From: Salinimonas chungwhensis DSM 16280
GTDB taxonomy: Bacteria; Pseudomonadota; Gammaproteobacteria; Enterobacterales; Alteromonadaceae
Direction: 5' to 3'
Length of the DNA stretch: 64,000 bases
Assembly (NCBI RefSeq): GCF_000378185.1
Contig: NZ_KB899391.1
Coordinates: 1-64,000, forward strand
Made by a program: the position numbers and the translations under genes. This document shows, one piece after another, positions 26,401-34,672 of this stretch. A model generated the notes under the pieces. It did no database searches. It had not been told where the DNA came from and saw nothing but the letters and a program-made list of their open reading frames with translations. Numbering within the stretch: position 1 is the first letter of the stretch; each line of letters begins with the position of its first letter.

Positions 26401-26864
26401 CTTTGTAATATCAGGTGCGGATTTATTTTATAAAAATTCATTTTAAAAGCGGGATCGCCACCTTCAAACTTGAGACTTCTTATCTCAAAAGGTGACACTC
26501 CTTCTATTTTTCGCTCACTAAATAAAACATAATCCCATTCAAGAACAATATATTCCGGTAATTGTAGCTGTGTATCACGAACGTCTAGAGCTGAATAAAC
26601 TACAGTTTCTGCTGCTCTCTTGCATTTATACTTTTTGTATAATCGTATCGCTTCAACCATTTCTTTGTTACTTAGGTTGGAAATTGAAATCAACGTTAAA
26701 TTGCCAACTCTTTCAACATAAACTTTGTTTATTCGAAATTTATTTAAAATTTCAACCTTATAACAAAGAAAAATTCTAGCGAAAAATTTTTCTCGAACGT
26801 ATCTTAATAATTTATGATGAGCATAATCCCTTATGGATTTCATATATTTCTTAATTAAATACAT
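23493..26864 (-). CDS. giant modular glycosyltransferase: DUF616-like, GT2, C-terminal GT-A-like
   Basis: A 1123-residue, AT-rich gene. Residues about 70-300 resemble a diverged DUF616 domain: TVVYSALDVRDTQ, WDYVLF, SLWIDPLLKL and NNKWWGKYTEG match the order of motifs in the clearer DUF616 of the 30512-33598 protein. A helical linker and a GT2 domain from about 493 follow (VSIIVPCYNCSDQIESTL, LLVDDCSDD). The linker-GT2 core is paralogous to the 918- and 929-residue proteins. Near 582 the expected DADD reads LPGDWCHPQK, so the DxD metal site is altered and this domain may be inactive. The last 200 residues (from about 923, VTVVMPCID) look like another GT-A fold. Convergent with the IS256 element. 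Confidence 0.78.
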   Translation of the reverse strand: MYLIKKYMKSIRDYAHHKLLRYVREKFFARIFLCYKVEILNKFRINKVYVERVGNLTLISISNLSNKEMVEAIRLYKKYKCKRAAETVVYSALDVRDTQLQLPEYIVLEWDYVLFSERKIEGVSPFEIRSLKFEGGDPAFKMNFYKINPHLILQSYRFSLWIDPLLKLNKKELTVLIKKIRENGISFILAKSPSQSLSEELERCRYDKGENLYFVTKNLLEYKGFESFEIFDTNIVYRNNQKDELKHFNNKWWGKYTEGILGENFSCLYTLNKLSVSFAKIDLPKNFDGLRQSSIPVDDKAHLYVEKKPCINNRYISFNYNKKQNAYSMRNVPYRVKRAFINAEKLNFYDSGMCELKVLFEQGDTKERSWASWFIVLLYLNGFDQDSESTILHYLDFCDLNSIIEGGADLISFLKNELAIRNSKPPLYENNKNDDITIQFLNAANSPTQKINFLNDIFEKYGLCKLKLTSANDSFFERILPEVTIKKSQCALDAPKVSIIVPCYNCSDQIESTLYTLINQTWLNIEILLVDDCSDDRNLTLLRQFERIDSRISVIAKTVNTGLYDSRNVGLSLAKGKYITVCLPGDWCHPQKIQFQARQLEEQDNLVANCTSWIKCDSNFFFYRNVQPYYSEVNLSSLMFLRDEVIDKLGEWDNVLFSADREFYKRLIKVFGKRRVCELAAITTIGRIERPLTLDIKKTHCKDFPYVAKLEYIQNYEYWHKSIGISELKYCCEQTDRRFPAPRPLLEKDLHEVKHYDYIFAGDLREKVSADIIKELIYKAQRNGFNWSVVQLNRPDVDARKDVQNSLRSVLHELGRSLTVQGEKVSCVTLQIIGADCFSITPTYAPYITTREIEYITKSNDKSISSYDKIFSELFRYKNSSVKTIYPDESLTDHKYSNIKSTYLYPRILQLKMSEIQNQKLEVSPLVTVVMPCIDEGLGQRAAHILSSRAGCDATIIIAMDDTKSGFISTLNKVARSSDSRFITYVAQDAFPGREWLKIAIESIETNRAGLLAFNDGKWFGRIASFGLVRKSWIENFYDKEILYSHYKSHKADNEITVLAKLDNSFVYNSDSTLIEVDYNKDKGGSNPTDDEKFKQRFNSQFGGKFPRAAVEELRKEYRVKVD

Positions 26865-27006
26865 TGACCAACCTATTCAAACTTTGTCATTTATAATAGT
26901 CCCGATTTCAGATAATAAGTGCACCACTCATGGTTAAACGGTGAGAAGAGATCAACTGCCTGTTGGTGGTACTCTGTAGTCGCCAAACAAACAGCAGTAA
27001 TTACCA

Positions 27007-27186
27007 TGAGTTACAAGCAGTTGATCGAAGGGCAACGATACCAGATCGAAGCCTACTTACGCGAGGGTTTCAGTTATCGGGAGATTGGGAAGCGGTTGCA
27101 GGTGAGTCACAGCACGATTAGTCTTGAAGTACGGCGCAACAGAATTCGGGACAATCACTACCTGCCTGAAGTCGCTCACGCTAAGA
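27007..27186 (+). pseudogene. IS30-family transposase, N-terminal remnant
   Basis: About 60 codons from ATG 27007 encode the IS30-type helix-turn-helix head (RYQIEAYLREGFSYREIG, VSHSTISLEVRRN). The frame is cut at 27187 by the end of an IS3-family element, and no continuation of the transposase is found beyond the other end of that element near 28375. A clear IS30 inverted repeat was not recognised upstream in 26884-27006. Confidence 0.85.
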
Positions 27187-27200
27187 TGTCCACTTCCCCT

Positions 27201-28046
27201 TTAATGAGACAGTGCTGAATTAGAGTTTTCTAGTTTTGCTCGGTAAGCTGCCGGAGGCAGGTTACCCAGACTTTCATGTGTTCTTTCTTCGTTATAATCC
27301 AGTCGCCAGAACCAGGCCATTTCTCTTACCTGATTGAGATTTTCAAACAAGTAAGCATCTAGAAACTCTCTGCGAAATGAACCGTTAAAGCGTTCAACAA
27401 AGCCATTTTGCTGTGGCTTACCAGGCTGGATATAGACCAGTTCAATATTATTGGTTTCACACCAATCTGTCAGCGTCGCCGAAATTAGCTCCGGGCCCTT
27501 ATCCATACGCAGTTGAGTTGGTAATCCACGCTCTGCCTTCAACTGCTCTAACACGCATACGACTCGGCCAGCGGGCAAAGACGTGTCAACTTCAATAGCA
27601 AGGCACTCTAGCGTGCCTTCATCGACTACATTCAGTGTTCTGAACCGTTTACCGCAATATAAAGTGTCATGCATAAAGTCCAACGCCCATTGATGGTTTG
27701 CCTGCTCCAGCACATCTAATGGCTGGGCTATTCGTTTAGGCATCACCCGTTTGGTCCTGCGTCTCAGGTTCAATCCCATCTGGCAGTAAACGCGATAGAC
27801 ACGCTTGTGGTTGAAGGGAAAGCCTTTGAAACGCATTCGGCCAAAACACTTCCAGAAGCCTGCTCGTGGCGACTTCTCCAAGACTGCATTGATAGCATCA
27901 ATGACAGCAGCATCCACTTTGCGCCAGTCCCTCTCTGGACGATAAAAGGTCGCACGGCCAATACCAACAAACAGGCAAGCCTTTACGATACTTAGTCCCG
28001 CATCAACTAGGATGCTGACGCATTCTCGTTTATCTGCTGTCACCAA
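27201..28046 (-). CDS. IS3-family transposase OrfB (integrase core)
   Basis: A 281-residue reading frame with an HTH_21-like N-terminal part (RVYRVYCQMGLNLRRR) and the rve integrase core: catalytic Asp in WALDFMHDTL, Asp in LRMDKGPELI, and Glu in QNGFVERFNGSFRREFLDAYLF, with YNEERTHESLG at the end. IS3 OrfB is normally made by -1 frameshifting from orfA. An A6G slip site is present just upstream, at the orfA/orfB junction near 28050. Intact itself, but orfA is broken. Confidence 0.9.
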   Translation of the reverse strand: MVTADKRECVSILVDAGLSIVKACLFVGIGRATFYRPERDWRKVDAAVIDAINAVLEKSPRAGFWKCFGRMRFKGFPFNHKRVYRVYCQMGLNLRRRTKRVMPKRIAQPLDVLEQANHQWALDFMHDTLYCGKRFRTLNVVDEGTLECLAIEVDTSLPAGRVVCVLEQLKAERGLPTQLRMDKGPELISATLTDWCETNNIELVYIQPGKPQQNGFVERFNGSFRREFLDAYLFENLNQVREMAWFWRLDYNEERTHESLGNLPPAAYRAKLENSNSALSH

Positions 28047-28308
28047 CTCTTTTTTGCGACAAGCTCCTTAATGGCATTCTCTTCTAAGCTGACATCTGCA
28101 AACATCTTTTGGAGCTCGGCATTTTCTTCTTCAAGCTTTTTCAATCGTTTGACGCCAGACGCTTCCATGCACCTTACTTGTACTTCCAATCGCAAAAAGT
28201 TGCACTGCGGATACCGTGCTGACTGCACACCTCTGCAACCTTTATATCCGCACCGACATCATTCAACACAGCGATGATGTAGGACTTAGTAAAGCCTTAT
28301 TTTCTCAT
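28040..28308 (-). pseudogene. IS3-family orfA, degenerate
   Basis: Starting at ATG 28308 (preceded by GGAG) the frame reads three codons and then TAA (28297-28299). Beyond this it resembles OrfA (VLNDVGADIKVAEVCSQHGI, HTH region), then meets a second stop and a 1-nt shift before the leucine-zipper part (MEASGVKRLKKLEEENAELQ). At least two nonsense changes and one frameshift show that it is not functional. Confidence 0.88.
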
Positions 28309-28447
28309 CGTGATCTCCTTAAACTAAGCACTGCGATAAAATCCGATAACGCCTGCCTCAGTTTAAAAGTGGATGAAAAGATTCTATGCATATTAGATAA
28401 AGCAGCTACCAATGTAAAAGTTTAAGTCTTATAAAGCTAACATCAAT

Positions 28448-29635
28448 CTATTCAGAAATGTACTTCTTTATTCTTTTGTCGAATGAAAATTTAGATAACT
28501 CCGCAAACGTATTTTCATCAATTCCTAGATCCTTGATTAATATACCGCCGCAAAGATTTTTTAAGTGCGCAATCGCGATAACAGACTGAAATGCTTTTTC
28601 TACATCGTTATTAAAACTAGCGGAACTGATTTTAACTTGAATATAAAGTTTATAAACATCACTCGCTTGGGGCCATAAATTTAGTGCCGTAGTAACGTAG
28701 TTTTCAGCGGCTAGATAATCTTTTTCTTTTAAAGCTCGTTTGGTATCTGAAAAAATTTGAGATTTACTAATCTCTCCCTTCTGCCCGATGAATAGTAAAC
28801 GCCTATCCACTCCAAATGCAGAAGAAAAAGAATGAAGGTTAAAAGAATCTTCCTCTACAACAAAGTCAAGATAAGATTCAATTAATTTATACTTTCTATG
28901 AAAGTAGGGTCTGATAGACTGATAATCTTTTTCTTCAGTTTGAAGTTTAAATTCTTTTTCATAACCATTAAACTTCCATCCAACAATATTTCCCATACTG
29001 AATTTTTTCTTGTGTTGCGCGCCAGTACAGTTTCCAAGTGGCGAGCGACTCAAAGAAATATGAACACCACACTCAGGACGAATTGAAAAATTACCAGGTA
29101 CCATCAACCCCTTTTTTTTCATTATTAGATATAAAATATGCTCATCATTTTCACTGTTGTAATCTAATGAATCAAGGCCAGCTAATGGATAATATTTTTT
29201 GTATTCACAAAAATGCAGCCCTGTTAGCCTCGGCCTTCCAGAAAGTACGCTTTGAGGCCTGATTACGTTGCTAAATGGTAAATCAAAATCTTCTATCAAA
29301 TTTTTATGTATCGAAAAAACATTTTCGAAAACAAGTATGTCTATATCACCTATATATACGTACTCAGCTTTCAAAGCAGGTGTTTGAACGAATCTGAGAG
29401 TTGCAGGATTCTTAACATCAATATCATCCCGCTGCCTAAATAGAAATCTATTAGGGTAAATCGCTTCAAGTAATTCTATAGAATTTTCATAACATTTTGA
29501 AAAACTAGCAATATCGTCAACTGTAATCTCTACCAGAGAAGATGGGTTGTTTCTAAGCGCAAAATATGCGTAGGGTACTGCAAAAAATTCATAATTTTTA
29601 TCAGTATGTGTAAAGAACAATAATTTATTAAGCAT
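28448..29635 (-). CDS. putative glycosyltransferase with DxD motif
   Basis: A 395-residue AT-rich gene. The first 230 residues look like a GT-A fold. LLFFTHTDKNYEFFAVPYAYFAL is a likely first strand and helix, and AEYVYIGDIDILVFENV (about residue 90-106) has the DxD metal/nucleotide-sugar motif in the context seen in GT8-like enzymes. The C-terminal third (ALKEKDYLAAENYVTTALNLWPQASDVYKLYI) is TPR-like. No closer family is recognised, and donor and product are unknown. Located between the nested IS copies and a long AT-rich gap, it may have come in with them. Confidence 0.6.
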   Translation of the reverse strand: MLNKLLFFTHTDKNYEFFAVPYAYFALRNNPSSLVEITVDDIASFSKCYENSIELLEAIYPNRFLFRQRDDIDVKNPATLRFVQTPALKAEYVYIGDIDILVFENVFSIHKNLIEDFDLPFSNVIRPQSVLSGRPRLTGLHFCEYKKYYPLAGLDSLDYNSENDEHILYLIMKKKGLMVPGNFSIRPECGVHISLSRSPLGNCTGAQHKKKFSMGNIVGWKFNGYEKEFKLQTEEKDYQSIRPYFHRKYKLIESYLDFVVEEDSFNLHSFSSAFGVDRRLLFIGQKGEISKSQIFSDTKRALKEKDYLAAENYVTTALNLWPQASDVYKLYIQVKISSASFNNDVEKAFQSVIAIAHLKNLCGGILIKDLGIDENTFAELSKFSFDKRIKKYISE

Positions 29636-30511
29636 GAAGTTACCAATTTCTTTAGGAATAGCTAATCTCTAGTATTGAGTATAGTTATATCTAATAAATG
29701 TATAGATTTAACATATCAGTGACACACCTAACTTTAAAGTCACTTACTAGATATATGTAATTAGCCCGTCATCGCAATATTTTTATAGTTAAAAAATCGA
29801 AAATTTAACTCATAATTTTAATATAAAATTCAACCTAACTAAGTAATCTTGTACGTTCGCCCAGCTTTCGGATACTAAAATCAGCAAGTAAATATGATTT
29901 AAAACTCTGTACACAAAGTATTTATAACTACTGTTAAACACAGCGTAATGCAACCTCACTAATCTAGCATTTGATGGCCATGAACCAGGTTACGACCTCA
30001 GGAAGAAACGTTAGGAAACGAAATATAGATAATAGTAAGCAAAAAGTTTTTCCGTACATAAATTACGCAACCCAATAAAAACCTAACTACAATATTCACC
30101 AATGTCAGCAACTTTTTCGAATACTCATTGGCAAAATTATTTATTAAATAATTTTTGAGCACAAACTTATTTGATTTCTATACTCTTGACAAAATTTCAC
30201 TGCCAAATGACATAAAGTAGCAGTTATCCAAGAGCTAAGTTCTTAATTCATTAAAAATATAACTAATAGTTATTTATCTGTGTTCAATATACAACTTTAA
30301 CTCAAAATAGATTTTTTTAAATGGATAAAATTATGTAACCAATAAGTTCTTGTCTAATCCTATCTCATGATTTTGAGCAATAGCAAGGCTTTGTAGATCT
30401 ATAAAAATTTAAAAATTAATACTGCTACCTATAAGTAATGAGAGACTATGCGTTCTAAAAGCACATTGACAAGCCATTTTTCAATAAAATTAAGAAGAAT
30501 CGCAGTCATAA
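29636..30511. other. 876-bp AT-rich intergenic region without recognisable genes
   Basis: This stretch has no open frame with protein-like character on either strand and is strikingly A/T-rich. No tRNA, IS end or inverted repeat was recognised. It separates the DxD-type transferase from the giant 1028-residue transferase. The promoter for the 28448-29635 gene should be at its left end. A TTGACA near 30187 on the plus strand lacks a good -10. Confidence 0.5.
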
Positions 30512-33500
30512 TTAACTTTTTTGTTTTTTGAAAATCGATTCATAGGAATTTCTTATTTTTAACCAAGAAAACTTCTCTATTGCATAATCACGGGCTTTCT
30601 TAGAAAAATCAAGTAAGATTGCTTGTTCATTTAACAAATATTCTATTTTAGCAGTCATCAGATCGACATTTCTATACGGGACTATAAAGCCGTTATAATT
30701 GTCCTTAATCTTATGATGATTAACCGAATAATCAAACTCCACTGCTGGCAGACCACACGCCATAGCCTCAACAGTAACGTTTCCAAAAGTTTCAGTTTTA
30801 GCCGGAAATACGAATATATCGCTACTTCTATATATAGATGGCATATCAAAATAACTGATTTCACCTAACTGAAAGAAGAAATCTTCGACACCCTTTTCCT
30901 TTGCATATTCCACCAAGTTTAAGCCATTCCCCTCCTTACCTGCATGAACGAGAACAACATCCTGTCTTTCTTTTCGAAGTTCAGCTAAGGCATCAATTGC
31001 TAAATGCAGACTCTTCTTTTGTACATTTCGCCCAACAGTTATAAGTATTTTTGTTGTTCTGGGGAGGTTAAATTTATCGTGTATCAGATACTCCCGGCCA
31101 GGGGTAAAGTGTTCTGTATCAACGCCGTTGTAAATCAGACTTATTGAGCCATTGGTTAATGGGCGTACTTCCTCATATATATGCGGGCCAATGACGACAT
31201 TGTGATCAACTTCACGAATGTTTCTCAAGATAACTTCGTTTTTAGCAGGGTCTAGTCGATAACCGTAGTTCGACTCCTTGTCAATTTGGATATCTTCACC
31301 ATGAGTGCGTAATACAACCGGCACACCTAATTCTTTTTTAAGCTCAAGCGCTAAAGACGCCGGTTCGTAAGCACCTTGTACATAAATTACATCGAATGGC
31401 ATGCTTGCATGGTGTTCTTTAAAGATACGCTTCATATCTGCAGTAGATTTAAAACGTCTGATAATATAATTAGATTTAAGCTCTTCGTAATCTTTCTTAG
31501 GCTTGGGTGCGAACAAAACAACGTTATTCCCTGCTTTTGTCAGCTGAGAAGATAGATTATTCACCATCATCTCCATACCGGCTTGTTGGGGCCAAAAGCC
31601 AAAGGTTAAAACTGCTATGTTAAGTTGATTATTTAAGTAACGCGAAACCACTTTTTCTCTATGATCTTTATTTTTATCAAGTACATAGACATTTTTAATA
31701 AATCTTGCTTTTTGCTTAGCTTTGGAAACAGCCGTGGCTAACGACTTAAAGTCAACCTGCGCTTGTCCCTCTAATTCTTTCCAAGCCTTCTTGGAGAGCA
31801 AAAAGGCACTTAATCCTCCTTGGGCAAGCTCTTCCTCGTAATCTAATGCACAATATGAGCTTGATTCTAATAGCGACGCTGCATATTGCTTATGCTTTAC
31901 CACATCAAACTCTAAAGGGGCCTTTTCATCCATAAAGTTATTGTTGAATACCATTAATCCCACAGAATGATCTTTTTCTAAAAATTCACAGACCCTTGTG
32001 TACCAATCTTTGTTACAGAACATAGCTTGTTCGGGCAAGAAAACCCCGTATTCATCATCATTTAAGAGATTCATATACTTTGCTAAAGTTTCGGCACTGA
32101 GATCACTTGTAACGAAATTTCTGACTACATGACCTATTTTCGAGGTTGACTCTTTTGGTAAGCTTGAAATATCTTTAACAGCATGTGAGAGGTCGTTATC
32201 AGCTCTATAAAAATGATATACATGCAAACCCTGCATAATATAAACAGGATCACCAGCATTTCGATGAGATAAATGGATGTTGTTATCAACTTTCAAGAAA
32301 CCATCTGTAAACTTGTGTTTGAGCCAAGTCTTTTTGCTAAGCATTATTATCACCCCGGAAGATGAAGGTAACTTAGCGCACTCTACTACTGACTTGCCAT
32401 ATTTTTTAGCTAAGTTTGTTGCAAAAACATCATGATCAAATAAGTTATGGTTATTCTCTAACAAGTTTAAACGCTGATAAGGGTTATTAATTCTATTTGT
32501 CCGGCTGATAAAAAGTGCAGTTTCTCCAGCGTGTTCAGAATAAGCACTAGCAACAACATCGCGCCAGCTATTGTTAGTAAACATAGCATCATGGTCAATG
32601 AAAAGTGCATAATCATCATCCCCTAAACGCTCCATATATTCGTTGTAACAACGACCTAAGTTCATGCCATATGATTTTGGAGCATAAGCAATAAAGACAT
32701 GTGGCTTTTTTGGTTTGCTATGCGATTTATAAACGTGTTTATGAAAGTTTACGTATGGGTTAATGCGGAACTGCTTGCCAATTTTAATGGGATTAGGTTT
32801 AGCACCTTCAACTTCAAGTGCATACATAAAGGTAAACTGATCGCGTTCAGTACCTGCTATATATTCTTTCCACCACAGATTATTCAGTTTTTTATTTTTT
32901 TCTGTATTTCGCCTAAAGATAAAGGCATTTTCAAATAAGCCATTGCCTCTTGGATAGTTTATATCTTCATATTTTTTTAATGCTGCCAAGCATAAATCTT
33001 TATTTGCTACAATACGATCTGTAGAGTTCATGACAAATTCTATTTCATCATAAACACATTTTCTTTTGTAATGTTTATATAAGGCAATATCATACCCTTC
33101 CATGCAATCGGATATCATTTTACGAACATCTGGGGTTTTGATTTCGAGACTGGAGTCGATATAGACGCTGACGTCGTGTTCTGGCAAGTATTTGTGTGCC
33201 AATATTTTGGGAAGGCGTGAGGTACGGCGCGGGTCATCAAGCTTGTCGGTTAGCTGGATAATTTTCCAATGTTCGGATACGAGATCTTTATTGTCCGTGA
33301 ATAGTATATATTCTACCGTTGGATCGATTATCGTTGGTTCTTTTACGCTTTCGTAACCTCCGATATTAACTGTGTAAACAATGATTTTGTCTTCAGTGGT
33401 ATGTGCAGATGTAGTGTTTTGTTCCGCACGTTCTTTTTGTCTGTTTAAACGCGCTTCAGCGAGTTTTAAGTTAACAACTATACGCTGCTGGTGTTCTGGG

Positions 33501-33598
33501 CTTTGCTGAGCGTATTGCTGATAAAGCTTTACGGCAGTTTTGTAGTCTTGCTTTCTAAAAGCGTTATTGGCTTGGCTTAATGTGTTTGAAACGTCCAT
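30512..33598 (-). CDS. giant modular glycosyltransferase: TPR, DUF616, duplicated GT-A, GT4
   Basis: A 1028-residue protein. An N-terminal TPR-like hairpin (QANNAFRKQDYKTAVKLYQQ) is followed by a DUF616 domain (about 72-295: VYTVNIGGYESVKEPT, DPRRTSRLPKILAHKYL, VYIDSSLEIK). A GT-A unit follows at about 302-470 with DYALFIDHDAMF (DxD near 336). A second copy at about 483-650 has EYGVFLPEQAMF in the same place, so DxD is lost. A GT4 domain (about 660-1028) has GMEMMVNNLS, VGRNVQKKSLHLAIDAL and KTETFGNVTVEAMACGLP. It probably adds several sugars; the second GT-A copy is likely structural. It is the most downstream gene of an apparent four-gene minus-strand operon starting at 36876. Confidence 0.85.
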   Translation of the reverse strand: MDVSNTLSQANNAFRKQDYKTAVKLYQQYAQQSPEHQQRIVVNLKLAEARLNRQKERAEQNTTSAHTTEDKIIVYTVNIGGYESVKEPTIIDPTVEYILFTDNKDLVSEHWKIIQLTDKLDDPRRTSRLPKILAHKYLPEHDVSVYIDSSLEIKTPDVRKMISDCMEGYDIALYKHYKRKCVYDEIEFVMNSTDRIVANKDLCLAALKKYEDINYPRGNGLFENAFIFRRNTEKNKKLNNLWWKEYIAGTERDQFTFMYALEVEGAKPNPIKIGKQFRINPYVNFHKHVYKSHSKPKKPHVFIAYAPKSYGMNLGRCYNEYMERLGDDDYALFIDHDAMFTNNSWRDVVASAYSEHAGETALFISRTNRINNPYQRLNLLENNHNLFDHDVFATNLAKKYGKSVVECAKLPSSSGVIIMLSKKTWLKHKFTDGFLKVDNNIHLSHRNAGDPVYIMQGLHVYHFYRADNDLSHAVKDISSLPKESTSKIGHVVRNFVTSDLSAETLAKYMNLLNDDEYGVFLPEQAMFCNKDWYTRVCEFLEKDHSVGLMVFNNNFMDEKAPLEFDVVKHKQYAASLLESSSYCALDYEEELAQGGLSAFLLSKKAWKELEGQAQVDFKSLATAVSKAKQKARFIKNVYVLDKNKDHREKVVSRYLNNQLNIAVLTFGFWPQQAGMEMMVNNLSSQLTKAGNNVVLFAPKPKKDYEELKSNYIIRRFKSTADMKRIFKEHHASMPFDVIYVQGAYEPASLALELKKELGVPVVLRTHGEDIQIDKESNYGYRLDPAKNEVILRNIREVDHNVVIGPHIYEEVRPLTNGSISLIYNGVDTEHFTPGREYLIHDKFNLPRTTKILITVGRNVQKKSLHLAIDALAELRKERQDVVLVHAGKEGNGLNLVEYAKEKGVEDFFFQLGEISYFDMPSIYRSSDIFVFPAKTETFGNVTVEAMACGLPAVEFDYSVNHHKIKDNYNGFIVPYRNVDLMTAKIEYLLNEQAILLDFSKKARDYAIEKFSWLKIRNSYESIFKKQKS

Positions 33599-33609
33599 AT
33601 ACTACTCGT

Positions 33610-34671
33610 TTAATTTATTGCGCTTAATATTTGTTGCCTGATCTTTTGTTCACTCTTGCCCTTTTTATGCACGGAAAACTCAGCCGCGTCCCAGTCTTCT
33701 ATTTCAAAAAAAGGATTGAGTTTTTCAATAAAAGCATCATGCTGCTCTTTAGGCATGTCAATTTTGTTCCAGTGAAACTCCGCATAAAGCTTTGTAATGT
33801 ACTTGAGCGTGCCATCTTGGTGCATTTTTTCGAGGATGGCGTATTCGGCGCCTTCTACATCGAGCTTGAGTACAATCTCTTGATAGTACCGGGCTTTTTG
33901 CTCAATAAAATCTGATAAATCTATGCAAGGCATTACCAAAACCTCACAATCTTCATTTTTTACTTTTTTGTGAAAATCAACGTTTTTTTCTTTAATTATT
34001 GAGCTGCCGTCAGCATCAACTGGATCAATAGTGAACTCAACCTCACCCGTATAGTCACTTACCAATTTTTTAACCAGCTGAGTAGGTAAATTTTCATAGT
34101 AAGGCCAAAGCTCGGGATTACCTTCAAAGGTAATTATCTCATAAGTTGGATTGGACAGTTTGAATTTGATGGTTGAGCATCCATCATGCCCTCCACAATC
34201 TATGAACAATTTTTTGATTTCACCTTTTTGATCGAGACTGTCTAGGCTAATCCAACGTTTAAATTTATTTAGTTGAGCTAGCTGTTCGTTTTTACGAGCT
34301 TGAATGATGTGTTTGCTATTTGTTGTATCGATGCCGCTTTCTATTGCTAGCTTAAAGTTTTTTTCTGAGTTCTCTTTATCATCCAGTATTGCATGGACTT
34401 TGCCTAGTGTGTTGAAGAGGCCTGAGAGCAATAATCTGGCTGTCTGTTCACTGGGGTGTTCTGGTAGATCTTTTAGTGCGTGCTTTGCCTGCTCTGTTTG
34501 GCCAAGTTGGAGCAGAGCACAGGCTTTGAGCGCGAGTAGTTCTTCATTTTCGATGGTTTCAATTTGTGCAAGACTTGTCCAGTCACCAAATTGCCATAGA
34601 TTATAACATTCTATCATTGGACGAAATGTATCTAGTTTCGAATGATGCCGCTGCTTGCTTGTGTCACTCAT
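33610..34671 (-). CDS. FkbM-family methyltransferase with TPR-like N-terminus
   Basis: A 353-residue protein started at ATG 34671, which has AAGGA about 8 nt upstream; an in-frame start at 34722 lies within the preceding gene. The N-terminal 130 residues form helical TPR-like repeats (ALLQLGQTEQAKHALKDLPE). The C-terminal SAM-dependent FkbM domain has LFIDCGGHDGCSTIKF (SAM loop), YEIITFEGNPELWPYY, and LKLDVEGAEYAILEKM. FkbM proteins O-methylate sugars or polyketides. Here a sugar of the glycan is likely. It begins 2 nt past the end of the upstream gene, supporting co-expression. Confidence 0.83.
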   Translation of the reverse strand: MSDTSKQRHHSKLDTFRPMIECYNLWQFGDWTSLAQIETIENEELLALKACALLQLGQTEQAKHALKDLPEHPSEQTARLLLSGLFNTLGKVHAILDDKENSEKNFKLAIESGIDTTNSKHIIQARKNEQLAQLNKFKRWISLDSLDQKGEIKKLFIDCGGHDGCSTIKFKLSNPTYEIITFEGNPELWPYYENLPTQLVKKLVSDYTGEVEFTIDPVDADGSSIIKEKNVDFHKKVKNEDCEVLVMPCIDLSDFIEQKARYYQEIVLKLDVEGAEYAILEKMHQDGTLKYITKLYAEFHWNKIDMPKEQHDAFIEKLNPFFEIEDWDAAEFSVHKKGKSEQKIRQQILSAIN

Positions 34672-34672
34672 T

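Larger units (their letters stand above)
27187..28375 (-). mobile_element. IS3-family insertion sequence with decayed orfA
   Basis: The left end at 27187 starts TGTCCACTTCCCC and the right end near 28375 reads CTGCCTCAGTTTAAAAGTGG. These form an imperfect inverted repeat (matching CTG-CTCA, TTAAA and GTGGA blocks). The roughly 1.19-kb size and two-frame orfA/orfB layout fit IS3. The orfB stop lies inside the terminal repeat. It is inserted in the IS30 remnant. No convincing 3-4-bp target duplication can be read. With orfA broken, it probably cannot move on its own. Confidence 0.82.

Noticed and set aside
26919..27218. 99-codon gene covering the IS30 remnant
   Set aside because: Its first 29 codons lie in upstream non-coding DNA, and its last codons run into the IS3 inverted repeat; the real remnant starts at 27007.
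30180..30230. Plus-strand promoter with TTGACA near 30187
   Set aside because: No good -10 at 16-18 bp, and there is no plus-strand gene downstream.
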